Assembly: GCA_035943635.1 (NCBI GenBank)
Contig: DASZBX010000148.1
Span: 248,001-312,000, forward strand
Direction: 5' to 3'
DNA from: DASZBX01 sp035943635
Lineage (GTDB): Bacteria; Actinomycetota; Actinomycetes; Streptomycetales; Catenulisporaceae
DNA length: 64,000 nt
In this document: positions 21,118 to 31,153 of the stretch, piece by piece
How positions within the stretch are numbered: the first letter of the stretch is position 1
How the letters are laid out: each line of letters begins with the position of its first letter
The notes under the pieces: generated by a model
Databases searched by the model: none
What the model saw: only the letters and a program-made list of their open reading frames with translations
Told to the model about the DNA's origin: nothing
Position numbers and translations under genes: made by a program

Positions 21118-22671
21118 ATCCGCCCTGATGGACGTTTGACCCACGAAACCTTCGGTGATGAGAAGGGGCCGCAGGACGCTTGCGGCGTCTTCGGAGTATG
21201 GGCTCCGGGCGAGGAGGTCGCCAAGCTCAGTTACTTCGGCCTCTACGCCCTGCAGCACCGGGGCCAGGAGTCGGCCGGGATCGCCGTGTCCAACGGCAGC
21301 CAGATCCTCGTCTACAAGGACATGGGACTGGTCTCCCAGGTCTTCGACGAGGCCACCCTCGGCTCCCTGCCCGGCTACGTCGCGGTAGGCCACACCCGCT
21401 ACTCGACCACCGGCTCCTCGGTCTGGGAGAACGCCCAGCCGACCTTCCGGGCGGCCGGCCACGGCGCGATCGCCCTGGCCCACAACGGCAACCTGACCAA
21501 CACCGCGGAACTGGCCGAACTGGTCGCCCAGGCCCGGGCCAGCGGCCAGCTGGTCGGCAAGGACCGCGGGGCCAGCTCGGACAGCGACCTGATGACCGAG
21601 CTGTTCGCCGCCCGCTCGATCGACGGGGACGAGGGCACCCCGCTGGAACAGGGCGCACTCGAGATGCTGCCCAAGCTGCGCGGCGCCTTCTCCCTGGTCT
21701 TCATGGACGAGACCACCCTCTACGCCGCCCGCGACCCGCAGGGCATCCGCCCGCTGGTGCTCGGCCGGCTCGAGCGCGGCTGGGTGGTGGCCAGCGAGAC
21801 CGCGGCCCTGGACATCGTCGGCGCCTCCTTCGTCCGCGAGGTCGAGCCCGGCGAGCTGATCGCGGTGGACCAGAACGGCCTGCGCACCCGGCACTTCGCC
21901 GCCGCCGAGCCCAAGGGCTGCGTCTTCGAGTACGTCTACGTCGCCCGCCCGGACACCTCCATCGCCGGCCGCTCGGTGCACTCCGCGCGGGTGCAGATGG
22001 GCCGCCGGCTGGCCCGGGAGGCCCCGGTCGAGGCCGACCTGGTCATCCCCACCCCGGAATCCGGCACCCCGGCCGCGATCGGCTACGCCGAGGAGTCCGG
22101 CATCGCCTACGGCCAGGGCCTGGTGCGCAACGCCTACGTCGGGCGCACCTTCATCCAGCCCTCGCAGACCATCCGGCAGCTGGGCATCCGGCTCAAGCTC
22201 AACCCGCTGCGCGAGGTGATCGAGGGCAAGCGGCTGGTGGTCGTGGACGACTCGATCGTGCGCGGCAACACCCAGCGCGCCCTGGTCCGGATGCTGCGCG
22301 AGGCCGGAGCCCGGGAGGTGCACATCCGGATCTCCTCCCCGCCGGTCAAGTGGCCCTGCTTCTACGGGATCGACTTCGCCACCCGGGCCGAGCTGATCGC
22401 CAACGGCCTGAGCACCGAGGAGATCGCCACCTCGCTCGGCGCCGACTCACTGGCCTACATCTCGCTGGACGGCATGGTCGAGGCCACCACGATCCCGGCT
22501 GAACGTCTGTGCCGGGCCTGCTTCGACGGCGTCTACCCGGTGCCGCTGCCCGACCCCGAGGGCCTGGGCAAGTACCTGCTGGAGGCGGCCGCGCACCCGA
22601 ACCTGGCCAGCCACGATCCGGACGGCGTGGGACAGCTGGTCGGCGCCGTGCACAAGGAGACCACACCGTGA
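21115..22671 (+). CDS. purF: amidophosphoribosyltransferase
   Basis: 518 residues, the committed step of purine synthesis (PRPP plus glutamine to phosphoribosylamine). A 22-residue propeptide precedes the N-terminal nucleophile Cys in PQDACGVFGVW. Glutaminase motifs GHTRYSTTG and HNGNLTN follow, then the PRPP-binding loop VVVDDSIVRGNT. Cysteines in KGCVFEYVY and in RLCRACFDGVYP fit the 4Fe-4S-type enzymes of Bacillus and actinobacteria. The stop overlaps the purM GTG by 4 bases. Confidence 0.97.
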   Translation: MIRPDGRLTHETFGDEKGPQDACGVFGVWAPGEEVAKLSYFGLYALQHRGQESAGIAVSNGSQILVYKDMGLVSQVFDEATLGSLPGYVAVGHTRYSTTGSSVWENAQPTFRAAGHGAIALAHNGNLTNTAELAELVAQARASGQLVGKDRGASSDSDLMTELFAARSIDGDEGTPLEQGALEMLPKLRGAFSLVFMDETTLYAARDPQGIRPLVLGRLERGWVVASETAALDIVGASFVREVEPGELIAVDQNGLRTRHFAAAEPKGCVFEYVYVARPDTSIAGRSVHSARVQMGRRLAREAPVEADLVIPTPESGTPAAIGYAEESGIAYGQGLVRNAYVGRTFIQPSQTIRQLGIRLKLNPLREVIEGKRLVVVDDSIVRGNTQRALVRMLREAGAREVHIRISSPPVKWPCFYGIDFATRAELIANGLSTEEIATSLGADSLAYISLDGMVEATTIPAERLCRACFDGVYPVPLPDPEGLGKYLLEAAAHPNLASHDPDGVGQLVGAVHKETTP

Positions 22672-23750
22672 CCACCCAGTCGAGCGCCCCGGCCGGGGCG
22701 ACCTACGCGGCCGCCGGCGTCGACATCGAGGCGGGCGACCGCGCGGTCGAGCTGATGAAGCAGTGGGTGGCCAAGGCCTCCCGGCCCGAGGTGATCGGCG
22801 GTCTCGGCGGCTTCGCCGGCCTGTTCGATGCCTCGAAGCTGACCGCTTACCGGCACCCGCTGCTGGCCACCTCCACCGACGGGGTCGGCACCAAGGTCGC
22901 CATCGCGCAGAAGATGGACGTGCACCACACGATCGGGTTCGACCTGGTCGGCATGGTCGTGGACGACCTGGTGGTCTGCGGGGCCGAACCCCTGTTCATG
23001 ACCGACTACATCGCCACCGGCAAGGTGGTGCCCGAGCGGATCGCCGCCGTGGTCAGGGGGATCGCCGAGGCCTGCGTGCATGCCGGCTGCGCCCTGGTCG
23101 GCGGGGAGACCGCCGAACACCCGGGCCTGCTGGCCGCGGACGAGTACGACGTGGCCGGCGCCGCCACCGGCGTGGTGGAGCGCGACGCGCTGCTCGGCCC
23201 GGACCGGATCGAGCCCGGCGACGTGGTGCTGGCCCTGGCCTCCTCCGGCCTGCACTCCAACGGCTACTCCCTGGTCCGGCACGTGCTGCTGAACACGGCC
23301 GGCTGGTCCCTGGACCGGCAGGTGCCCGAGTTCGGTCGCACCCTCGGCGAGGAGCTGCTGGAGCCGACCCGGATCTACTCGCTGGCCTGCCTGGAACTGG
23401 CCCGCCGGGTCGAGATCCACGCGTACGCGCACATCACCGGCGGCGGCCTGGCCTCGAACCTGGCCCGGGTCGTCCCGGCCGGGATGCACGCCCGGCTGGA
23501 GCGCTCGAGCTGGACCCCGGCCCCGGTCTTCGACCTGGTCGGCCTGGTCGGCACGATCGCCACCCTGGAGCTGGAGCGGACCCTGAACATGGGCGTCGGG
23601 ATGGTGGCCGTGCTGCCGCCGGACGCGGTCGACCCGGCCCTGGCCGCCGCGGCCGAACTCGGCCAGCAGGCCTGGGTGCTCGGCGCGGTCGAGCGTTCTC
23701 AGCCCGGGGCCCCCGGCACCGCCGAACTCGTCGGCCGGTACGCGCGGTAA
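22668..23750 (+). CDS. purM: AIR synthetase
   Basis: 360 residues. Converts FGAM to AIR using ATP. Motifs: TYAAAGVDIEAGDRAVELMK, ATSTDGVGTKVAIA, GFDLVGMVVDDLVVCGAEPLFMTDY and AHITGGGL. Starts with GTG inside the purF stop (GTGA), so it is coupled to purF. Last purine gene of the cluster in this window. Confidence 0.96.
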   Translation: MTTQSSAPAGATYAAAGVDIEAGDRAVELMKQWVAKASRPEVIGGLGGFAGLFDASKLTAYRHPLLATSTDGVGTKVAIAQKMDVHHTIGFDLVGMVVDDLVVCGAEPLFMTDYIATGKVVPERIAAVVRGIAEACVHAGCALVGGETAEHPGLLAADEYDVAGAATGVVERDALLGPDRIEPGDVVLALASSGLHSNGYSLVRHVLLNTAGWSLDRQVPEFGRTLGEELLEPTRIYSLACLELARRVEIHAYAHITGGGLASNLARVVPAGMHARLERSSWTPAPVFDLVGLVGTIATLELERTLNMGVGMVAVLPPDAVDPALAAAAELGQQAWVLGAVERSQPGAPGTAELVGRYAR

Positions 23751-24067
23751 GACCCTGCTCGTGGCGCCGCGGCCGGGTGACGGCCGCGGCCCGCCGCCGC
23801 GATCCTTGCGGCGCCGGCCAGGAGCACGGCAGCACGGCTGACGGCCCGGCGGTCGCCCTCCCCGCAGCCCTGGCCTGGGCAGACGTCCCCGGCCCGGCCG
23901 ACCGCGCCGGTTTCCGGGGACGAAAAAGAGCCGGACGGCCGAACGGCCACCCGGCCCGCACCACCCGCCGGACTGCGCGGACTAGTAGGGAACGCGGGAA
24001 TCCGCCGGTCGGCGAAAACCGTCCGGCGAACACCCGTCTGGAGGATCAGGCAGAAGAAATATGCAGG
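23751..24067. other. intergenic region after purM
   Basis: 317 bases between convergent purM and the DUF3073 gene. GC-rich and partly self-complementary (GGCCGGGTGACGGCCG near 23769) but I see no gene or clean terminator. Confidence 0.4.
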
Positions 24068-24301
24068 TCAACTGGTGCGATGGTGCGGTGAGGAAAACGC
24101 GTCCTCGTCGTCCTCATCCTCGTCCTCGTAATCCACGTACGAGGCATAAGGATCCTCACTATCATGATCGTCGGTTCCATCCACCTGCGAATCACCGACG
24201 CCCAGCTCCGCCCGCAAACGATCGAAGTTCGTCTCGCCGCTGTTGTACTTCAGCTGGCGGGCGACCTTAGTTTGCTTGGCCTTGGCCCGGCCGCGCCCCA
24301 T
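24068..24301 (-). CDS. DUF3073 family small protein
   Basis: 77 residues. Basic N-terminus GRGRAKAKQTKVARQLKYNSGETNFDRLRAELG is the DUF3073 signature, followed by a very acidic tail (YVDYEDEDEDDEDAF). Found next to purM, vdh and bldC in Streptomyces, so the neighbourhood is conserved. A nucleic-acid-binding role is plausible from charge but not shown. ATG at 24301. Confidence 0.9.
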   Translation of the reverse strand: MGRGRAKAKQTKVARQLKYNSGETNFDRLRAELGVGDSQVDGTDDHDSEDPYASYVDYEDEDEDDEDAFSSPHHRTS

Positions 24302-24582
24302 TGGCTCGACCCCCTCAACGATGGGGCTTTGTGGACCCCAGGTCTCGACACACGATCAACGACACAGTCACCTACGTGACCGGTGCATCAGGTGGGGATC
24401 TTCAGACCGGTCACATAGCTAAAGGTACCTTGTTCCCGGCCGGTTCGGTACGGCAATCGCGCCGTGACTTTTCCGGTGATCGGGGATACCTCGGTCGAGA
24501 ATACAGTGTGGTGGGCCGCCAGGTCGATTCAGGGCCCGCCACCCACCCTGCGTGTCGCGCGGGTGGCACAGCGCATTCGGGC

Positions 24583-25692
24583 TCAATGCCCCTTTTGCGG
24601 TAGCAGGAACCGCCGCAATCCGGAGATGTCGCGCATCCGGGACTCGGCCATCCGGTCGGCCGCCGCGGCCGGCGGGACCCCCTCGGCCCGGGCCAGCCGG
24701 AACAGCTCCCGGGCGGTGTCGAAGATCCCGGCCGCCCGGGTCCTGGCCCGCTCGAACGAGAACCCGCCCCGGCTCAGGTACGCCGCCTCGTCGCCGACCT
24801 GGATCACCCCGCCGGCGTTGACCAGGTAGTCCGGGGCGTAGAGCACCCCGCGGTCGGCCAGCGCCTTGTCCACGCCCGGGTGGGCCAGCTGGTTGTTCGC
24901 CGCGCCGCAGACCACCGTCGCGGTCAGGGCCCGGACCACCGCGTCGTCCAGCGCACCGCCGAGGGCGCACGGCGCGTAGACGTCCAGCCCGTCCAGGATC
25001 AGCTCTTCGGCCGACTCCACCGCCCGCACCTGCGGGTGGTTCTGCCGGACCCAGTCGATCGCGCCGGACTGCACGTCCGTGACCACGACCTCGGCGCCCG
25101 CCTCGAGCAGGTGCCCGACCAGGTAGCGGCCGACCTTGCCGATCCCGGCGATGCCGACCCGCCGCCCGCTCAGGCTCGGGTCGCCCCACTGCTCCTGCGC
25201 ACAGGCGCGCATCCCCTGGAAGACGCCGAAGGCGGTCAGGATGGACGAGTCCCCGGCGCCGCCGAACTCCGGCGAGCGCCCGGTCACGTAGTCGCACTCC
25301 CGGGCGACCACGTCCATGTCGCGCACGTACGTGCCGACGTCGCACGCGGTCAGGTACCGGCCGCCGAGGGACTGGACGAAGCGGCCGTAGGCGCGCAGCA
25401 ATCCCTCGGTCTTGTCGACCGCGGGGTCCCCGATGATGACGGCCTTGCCGCCGCCGAGGTCCAGACCGGCCAGGGCGTTCTTGTAGGCCATGCCGCGGGC
25501 CAGGTTGAGCGCGTCGGCCAGCGCGGCCGCCTCGTCGGCGTAGGGGTGGAAGCGGGTGCCGCCGAGGGCCGGGCCCAGGGCGGTGGAGTGGATGGCGATG
25601 ATGGCGCGCAGCCCGGTGGGCTGGTCGTGACAGAACACGACTTGTTCGGGACCGTCGGTGCTGAAGACGCTCGTGGCGTCGAAGGTGTTCAC
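24583..25692 (-). CDS. vdh: valine/leucine dehydrogenase
   Basis: 369 residues of the Glu/Leu/Phe/Val dehydrogenase family, which reversibly deaminates branched-chain amino acids with NAD. Substrate-site GGTRFHPYADEAAALADAL, catalytic Lys in AYKNALAGLDLGGGKAVI, Rossmann motif GIAGIGKVGRYL, and PCALGGALDD are visible. Start is GTG 25692. In Streptomyces the equivalent gene sits in the same order with bldC and the purine genes and is called vdh. Valine versus leucine preference cannot be decided from sequence. Confidence 0.9.
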   Translation of the reverse strand: MNTFDATSVFSTDGPEQVVFCHDQPTGLRAIIAIHSTALGPALGGTRFHPYADEAAALADALNLARGMAYKNALAGLDLGGGKAVIIGDPAVDKTEGLLRAYGRFVQSLGGRYLTACDVGTYVRDMDVVARECDYVTGRSPEFGGAGDSSILTAFGVFQGMRACAQEQWGDPSLSGRRVGIAGIGKVGRYLVGHLLEAGAEVVVTDVQSGAIDWVRQNHPQVRAVESAEELILDGLDVYAPCALGGALDDAVVRALTATVVCGAANNQLAHPGVDKALADRGVLYAPDYLVNAGGVIQVGDEAAYLSRGGFSFERARTRAAGIFDTARELFRLARAEGVPPAAAADRMAESRMRDISGLRRFLLPQKGH

Positions 25693-26240
25693 TGCGGATG
25701 GACTCCTCGTCGAGTGCGGGCAGCGTGCGCCGGGCCGGACCGTTCGCGGGTGGTGACCGGCCGACCGCCGGTGGCGCTGGGCACAGCGTAGCGAGTCGGG
25801 ATTTCCGGTGCGGAAAACCTCTTCCGCTGGGACTCAAGATCGAATATTGTTTCATGCGATTTGGGGGCTAAGCGCCGGGCTTACCCGAACGGGTGACAAA
25901 ACGTCAGCCTGTCGCTACTGCCCGTATTGGTACCACTCGGGCGGTTCCTGAACTTGCTCATTCTATGTATCGATTTCATAGAGTTCGCGGCCAAACAGCG
26001 CCGGATGGTGTACTTCTAGTTCTTGAACGACAAGACGTTCGTCCGATAACCGGCACGCCCCAGCGGTTCAGGCACGATCGGCGAGAGGCCCGGGAACAGT
26101 GCCGGGCGCTCGCCGTTCAGGCACGACTGTTCGAAGCTGGCAGCACACCAGCCCCAGGGCAGGGCATGACGGGCCAATCGGGGAGGATCCAGTGGAAGCA
26201 GCAGGCCGTCGACACGGCCCGTTGATGGAGGAGGCCGCTC
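25693..26240. other. AT-richer divergent promoter region of vdh and bldC
   Basis: 548 bases without a convincing gene; the short frames here lack ribosome sites and family features. The stretch 25840-26040 is distinctly AT-richer than its surroundings and should hold the promoters of vdh (leftward) and bldC (rightward). I could not place -10/-35 boxes with confidence. Confidence 0.5.
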
Positions 26241-26447
26241 ATGACCGCTCGCACCCCAGATGCCGAGCCTCTGCTGACCCCAGCGGAGGTTGCCACCATG
26301 TTCCGGGTTGACCCGAAGACCGTGACCCGGTGGGCCAAGGCAGGCAAGCTCACGTCGATCCGGACCCTCGGCGGCCACCGCCGATACCGGGAGACCGAGG
26401 TACGCGCACTGCTGGCCGGCATCATCCCCGCCCAGCGGGAGTCGTAG
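26241..26447 (+). CDS. bldC: developmental regulator BldC (MerR-like)
   Basis: 68 residues: a single MerR-type winged helix without effector domain. LLTPAEVATMFRVDPKTVTRWAKAGKLTSIRTLGGHRRYRETEVRALL is essentially the whole protein. BldC binds direct repeats cooperatively and controls the onset of differentiation in Streptomyces. GGAGG lies seven bases before the ATG. Gene order with vdh and hrpA matches Streptomyces. Confidence 0.93.
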   Translation: MTARTPDAEPLLTPAEVATMFRVDPKTVTRWAKAGKLTSIRTLGGHRRYRETEVRALLAGIIPAQRES

Positions 26448-26516
26448 CCGCGATCCTCATCACGGGGACTGTGGGCGCTGCTCCACCTAGCGGGAATCCG
26501 AACTTTTCAGCGTGAC

Positions 26517-26549
26517 CGGGTGGCCGGAGCAGACAGCTGCGGCCACCCG
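26517..26549. terminator. hairpin between convergent bldC and hrpA
   Basis: Stem CGGGTGGCCG / CGGCCACCCG (10 bp perfect) with a 13-base loop, between two converging genes. Confidence 0.65.
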
Positions 26550-26601
26550 TCGCCGTCCGCCGCGGCCGCCCCACGGACCGTCACCCGTCCCAGGGCAGCG
26601 C

Positions 26602-29600
26602 TCAGCCCTCGCTGATCGCCTTCCGAATCCGTTTTTCGGACACCGGGTACGCCGTGCCGAGCTGTTGGGCGAACAGGCTGACCCGGAACTCCTCCAGCAT
26701 CCAGCGCACCTGACGCAGCGTCGCCGACGGCCGCGCGCCCCGCGGCACCCGGGACAGGGCCTCGTCGTACTCCCGCCGCAGCTGGTCGACCTTGGCCAGG
26801 TTGAGCTGGTCGCGGTAGGGCTCGTCCGGCAGTTTGTCCAGGCGGTAGTCGATCGCCCGCAGATACCGCGGAAACTGCGCCAACTGTTCGAACCCGGCCT
26901 GCGAGACGAACCCGCGCGGAATGAGCCCGCCCAGCTGGGTCTGCACGTCGCTGAGCGAGGGCAGCAGAGCCAGGCTGGTGCTGCCCTTCAGCCGCCGCTC
27001 GATCTGGTGCGACAGGCTCAGGATCGCCGCCGCGTACCGCAGCGACTGCTCGGCCACCTCGGCCAGCTCCGCCCGCACCTGGTCGCGCAGCACGGCGAAG
27101 GCCTCAGCCGTCCACACCGGCCCCCCGGAGCGCTCCACCAGGTAGTCCACCGCGCAGGCCACACAGTCCTCGAACAAGGCCGGCACCGGCCCGTACGGGT
27201 TGTGCCCCAGCGCGAGCTTCTCCCGGTTGTCCAGCGCCGAGAGCATCGACTTCACCGGCGACGGCAGGGTCAGCAGCAGCAGCCGCCGGGTCCCGGAGAC
27301 CATCGAGTTCTCCTGCTCCGCCTCGGTGTCCATCAGCCGCAGGCCGACCGAGCCGCCCTCGTCCACCAGCGCCGGGTAGGCCTTGAGCGAAACCCCGCGC
27401 TGGCGCCGCTCGAAGGTCCGGGCCACCTCGCCGAACTCCCAGCTGCGCGCCCCGGTCCGCTCCAGGTCGTCCGCCGCGGCCGAGATCGAGGCCCGCACCT
27501 TCGGCGCCAGCCGCAGCTTCAGCGCCGCCAGGTCCTTCTCCTCGGCCACCTTGCGGTTGCGCTCGTCCACCACCCGGAAGGTCATCCGCAGGTGGTCCGG
27601 CAGCCGCTCCAGGTCCCAGTCCTCGCGCTCCAGCGTGGTCGCGCCCATCCGGCGCATCTCCCGCTCCAGCCCGTCCAGCAGCCCGCCCTCCTTGGCCGGG
27701 AGCTTGTCCAGCAGGAACTTCGCGTAGTTCGGGGCCGGCACGAACCCGCGCCGGATCGGCTTGGGCAGCGAGCGGATCAGCGCCGTGACCAGCTCCTCGC
27801 GCAGACCCGGGATCTGCCAGTCGAACCCGTCCGGCTCCACCTGGTTGAGCACGGCCAGCGGCACGTGCACGGTGACCCCGTCCGCGTCCGCGCCCGGCTC
27901 GAACTGGTAGGTCAGCGGGAACCGCAGCTTGCCCTGCCGCCACACGTCCGGATAGTCGTCCTCCCGGACGGAGTCCGCGCTCTCGTTGATCAGCATGGCC
28001 CGCTCGAAGTTCAGCAGGTCCGGCTGCTCCCGCTGCTGCTGCTTCCACCAGCTGTCGAAGTGCCGGGCCGAGACCACCTCCTTGCCGACCCGCTGGTCGT
28101 AGAAGGCGAACAGCGCGTCGTCGTGCACGACGATGTCCCGGCGCCGGGCCCGCTCCTCCAGCTCGCCGACCTCTTCCAGCAGCTTCTGGTTGGCCTGGAA
28201 GAACTTGTGGTGGGTCTGCCACTCGCCCTGCACGAGGGCGTGCTGGATGAACAGCTCCCGGCTCAGGTCCGGGTCGATCCGGCCGTAGTCGACCAGCCGT
28301 TGGGCCACGATCGGCAGCCCGTAGAGCGTGACCTTCTCGTACGCCTGCGCCGACCCGCGGGTCTTGGACCAGTGCGGCTCGCTGTAGCTCTGCTTGACCA
28401 GGTGTGCGGCCAGCGACTCGATCCACTCCGGCTCGATCTTCGCGGCCACCCGCCCCCACAGCCGCGAGGTCTCGACCAGTTCGGCCGCCATCACCCAGCG
28501 CGGCGACTTCTTGAACAGCGAGGACCCGGGGAAGACGGCGAACTTGGCGTTGCGCGCCCCGACGTACTCGCGTTTCTCCTGCTCATACAACCCGATGTGC
28601 GACAGCAGGCCGGACAGGACGGCCTGGTGCACGGTGTTCGGGTCTGCCGGGACGGACTGGGACACGGTCAGCGGCTCGGATTCTGACTCCGTCTGAGTCT
28701 GAGTCTGTGCCTGCGCTTGGGAACGGGACCGGGACTGACCGCGGGACCGGGACTCGGAACGCGACTGGGACCGGGACTCCGGCCCCGTCGCCCCGATGTC
28801 CTTGGCCACCTGCCGCAGCTGCGAATGCAGGTCCTGCCACTCGCGAATCCGCAGGTAGTGCAGGAACTCCGCCTTGCACATCCTCCGGAACTGATTCGAC
28901 GACAGATTCCTGCGCTGCTCGTGCAGGTACTCCCACATCCGCAGGTACGACAGGAAATCCGACTGCTGATCCTTGTCGACGAACCGGGCGTGCGACTGGC
29001 TGGCCTGCTGCTGCTTGTCCACCGGCCGCTCCCGCGGATCCTGGATGGACAGCGCCGAGGCGATGACCATGATCTCGTTCAGGCAGCCGAGCCGCTCCGC
29101 CTCCACGATCATCCGGGCCAGCCGCGGATCCACCGGCAGCCGGGCGATCTTGCGCCCGGTCTCGGTCAGGCTGCGCTGGGTCAGCCCGGCCCGGCTCTCC
29201 GCGTCCACGTCCTGGACCGCGCCGAGCTCGTACAGCAGGTCGATGCCGTCCTTGATGTTGCGCCGGTCCGGCGCCTCCACGAACGGGAAGGCCGCGATGT
29301 CGCCCAGCCCGATCGAGGTCATCTGCAGGATGACCGAGGCCAGGTTGGTCCGCAGGATCTCCGGCTCGGTGAACTCCGGCCGCGAGGCGAAGTCGGCCTC
29401 GGAGTAGAGCCGTATGCAGATGCCGTCCGAGGTGCGCCCGCACCGGCCGGCCCGCTGGTTCGCCGAGGCCTGCGACACCGGCTCGATCGGCAGCCGCTGC
29501 ACCTTCAGCCGGTGGCTGTACCGCGAGATCCGCGCCGTGCCCGGGTCGATCACGTACTTGATCCCCGGCACCGTCAGCGAGGTCTCCGCGACGTTCGTGG

Positions 29601-30660
29601 CCAACACGATCCGCCGCTTGCTGTGCGGCTGGAACACCAGGTGCTGCTCGGCCGAGGACAGCCGGGCGTACAGCGGGATGACCTCCGTGAACGGCAGCGA
29701 CTGCCGGTTCAGCGCCTCGGCCGTGTCCCGGATCTCCCGCTCCCCGCTCAGGAACACCAGGATGTCGCCCGGGCTCTCCCGGCCGAGTTCCTCGGCCGCG
29801 TCGCAGATGGCCTGGATCTGGTCCCGGTCCGGGTCGCCGTCCGGATCGTCCAGGTCGACGATCGGCCGGTACCGCGTCTCGACCGGATAGGTCCGCCCGG
29901 ACACCTCCACGATCGGTGCGCCGCTGAAATGCTGGGAGAACCGCTCCGGATCGATGGTCGCCGAGGTGATCACGACCTTGAGGTCGGGCCGCGACGGCAG
30001 GAGCTGCTTGAGGTACCCGAGGATGAAGTCGATGTTGAGGCTGCGCTCATGCGCCTCGTCGATGATCAGAGTGTCGTATTGGAGCAACTGCCGGTCGTGC
30101 TGCAACTCGGCCAGCAGGATGCCGTCCGTCATCAACTTGACCAGCGTGTCCTGGCTGCCGTGGTCGGTGAACCGGACCTTGTAGCCGACCGCCTGCCCGA
30201 CCGAGGTCTTGAGCTCCTCCGCGATCCGCTCGGCCACCGTCCGGGCCGCGAGCCGCCGCGGCTGGGTGTGCCCGATCAGCCCGTGCACCCCCCGCCCGAG
30301 TTCCAGGCAGATCTTCGGGATCTGCGTGGTCTTGCCCGATCCGGTCTCCCCCGCGACGATGACCACCTGATGGTCCCGGATCGCGGCCAGGATGGTGTCC
30401 TTCAGCTGGCTGACCGGCAGATTCTCCGGATAGGACAGGACCGGCAGCGCGGCCCGCCGCCCCGCGATCCGCTCCTGCCCGGCCGCGATCTGCGCCTCGA
30501 TGTCCGCCCGGATCGAGGCCAGCGCCTCGGCCCGCCGCACCTTCCGGGCACCCTCGACCCGCCGCCGCAGCCGAGCCCGATCTCGCAGAGAAAGGTCGTC
30601 GAGCCGGGGCAACAGGTCCGCAAGCGGATCGGACGATTGGCGCGGGGGATGAGTAGCCAT
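26602..30660 (-). CDS. hrpA: ATP-dependent DEAH-box RNA helicase HrpA
   Basis: 1352 residues, the usual HrpA size. Motif I GETGSGKTTQIPK (~100), motif II DEAHERSLN, motif III SATIDPERFS, motif VI QRAGRCGRTSDG, then the long HrpA C-terminal region. HrpA unwinds RNA and acts on stalled ribosomes or mRNA in other bacteria. Residues ~625-662 form an Arg/Ser then Gln/Thr/Ser/Glu repeat (SRSQSRSESRSRG ... QAQTQTQTESES) not part of the family core. ATG at 30660. In the S. coelicolor gene order a helicase also follows bldC. Confidence 0.95.
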   Translation of the reverse strand: MATHPPRQSSDPLADLLPRLDDLSLRDRARLRRRVEGARKVRRAEALASIRADIEAQIAAGQERIAGRRAALPVLSYPENLPVSQLKDTILAAIRDHQVVIVAGETGSGKTTQIPKICLELGRGVHGLIGHTQPRRLAARTVAERIAEELKTSVGQAVGYKVRFTDHGSQDTLVKLMTDGILLAELQHDRQLLQYDTLIIDEAHERSLNIDFILGYLKQLLPSRPDLKVVITSATIDPERFSQHFSGAPIVEVSGRTYPVETRYRPIVDLDDPDGDPDRDQIQAICDAAEELGRESPGDILVFLSGEREIRDTAEALNRQSLPFTEVIPLYARLSSAEQHLVFQPHSKRRIVLATNVAETSLTVPGIKYVIDPGTARISRYSHRLKVQRLPIEPVSQASANQRAGRCGRTSDGICIRLYSEADFASRPEFTEPEILRTNLASVILQMTSIGLGDIAAFPFVEAPDRRNIKDGIDLLYELGAVQDVDAESRAGLTQRSLTETGRKIARLPVDPRLARMIVEAERLGCLNEIMVIASALSIQDPRERPVDKQQQASQSHARFVDKDQQSDFLSYLRMWEYLHEQRRNLSSNQFRRMCKAEFLHYLRIREWQDLHSQLRQVAKDIGATGPESRSQSRSESRSRGQSRSRSQAQAQTQTQTESESEPLTVSQSVPADPNTVHQAVLSGLLSHIGLYEQEKREYVGARNAKFAVFPGSSLFKKSPRWVMAAELVETSRLWGRVAAKIEPEWIESLAAHLVKQSYSEPHWSKTRGSAQAYEKVTLYGLPIVAQRLVDYGRIDPDLSRELFIQHALVQGEWQTHHKFFQANQKLLEEVGELEERARRRDIVVHDDALFAFYDQRVGKEVVSARHFDSWWKQQQREQPDLLNFERAMLINESADSVREDDYPDVWRQGKLRFPLTYQFEPGADADGVTVHVPLAVLNQVEPDGFDWQIPGLREELVTALIRSLPKPIRRGFVPAPNYAKFLLDKLPAKEGGLLDGLEREMRRMGATTLEREDWDLERLPDHLRMTFRVVDERNRKVAEEKDLAALKLRLAPKVRASISAAADDLERTGARSWEFGEVARTFERRQRGVSLKAYPALVDEGGSVGLRLMDTEAEQENSMVSGTRRLLLLTLPSPVKSMLSALDNREKLALGHNPYGPVPALFEDCVACAVDYLVERSGGPVWTAEAFAVLRDQVRAELAEVAEQSLRYAAAILSLSHQIERRLKGSTSLALLPSLSDVQTQLGGLIPRGFVSQAGFEQLAQFPRYLRAIDYRLDKLPDEPYRDQLNLAKVDQLRREYDEALSRVPRGARPSATLRQVRWMLEEFRVSLFAQQLGTAYPVSEKRIRKAISEG

Positions 30661-30952
30661 AGCAGGTCAAGCATAGGCATTGCGATGGAGCGTTGGCGCA
30701 CCCTTTTCTTGTCGGCTGTGGACGGGGGCTGGGTGGAAATGGGAGGTGGCGATGCTCTGTGGGCGATATCCGCCCACGTCCGGTGCATGTCCGGCCGGTC
30801 TTCGCCTGGTTTCGCCTGCTTTCCGTGCCGCGGCCGAGCTCTCTCCGGGCCGATTAAGTCGGACAAGATGAGTAGTGGCGAGACCCCATCGTCCCGATTG
30901 ACCTGGACGTATCCTGGAATCGTCCCGCCCGATCCGAGCCAGGGAGGCCGCC

Positions 30953-31153
30953 GTGAGCACCGCACCCGTAGACGGCTACCGACCGATCCCGCTGAAGCCC
31001 GACCGGACCGTCGAAGAACTGATCCGCGAAAAAGGCGCCAAGCCGATCGAGTCGATCGAGGATTTCCTGGAGCCCGGCGTCTTCTCCTCGGATGAGGGAG
31101 TCGACGAGTTCAACGCCGCAGTCCGCGAGTGGCGGAACGCGAGCCTGGCATGA
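30953..31153 (+). CDS. VapB-like antitoxin candidate
   Basis: 66 residues from GTG 30953 with GGGAGG upstream. Sequence GYRPIPLKPDRTVEELIREKGAKPIESIEDFLEPGVFSSDEGVDEF is small, acidic and typical of antitoxins encoded just before PIN-domain toxins in actinobacteria. Its stop overlaps the next ATG by 4 bases, the normal toxin-antitoxin layout. The partner gene is broken, so this may be an orphan. Confidence 0.6.
   Translation: MSTAPVDGYRPIPLKPDRTVEELIREKGAKPIESIEDFLEPGVFSSDEGVDEFNAAVREWRNASLA

Noticed and set aside
25893..26225. 110-codon frame upstream of bldC
   Set aside because: No ribosome site, no recognisable features, and it covers the AT-rich promoter region.
26512..31095. Two long plus-strand frames (724 and 792 codons) opposite hrpA
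   Set aside because: They lie antisense to the intact helicase and show only low-complexity His/Arg/Gln/Leu sequence.
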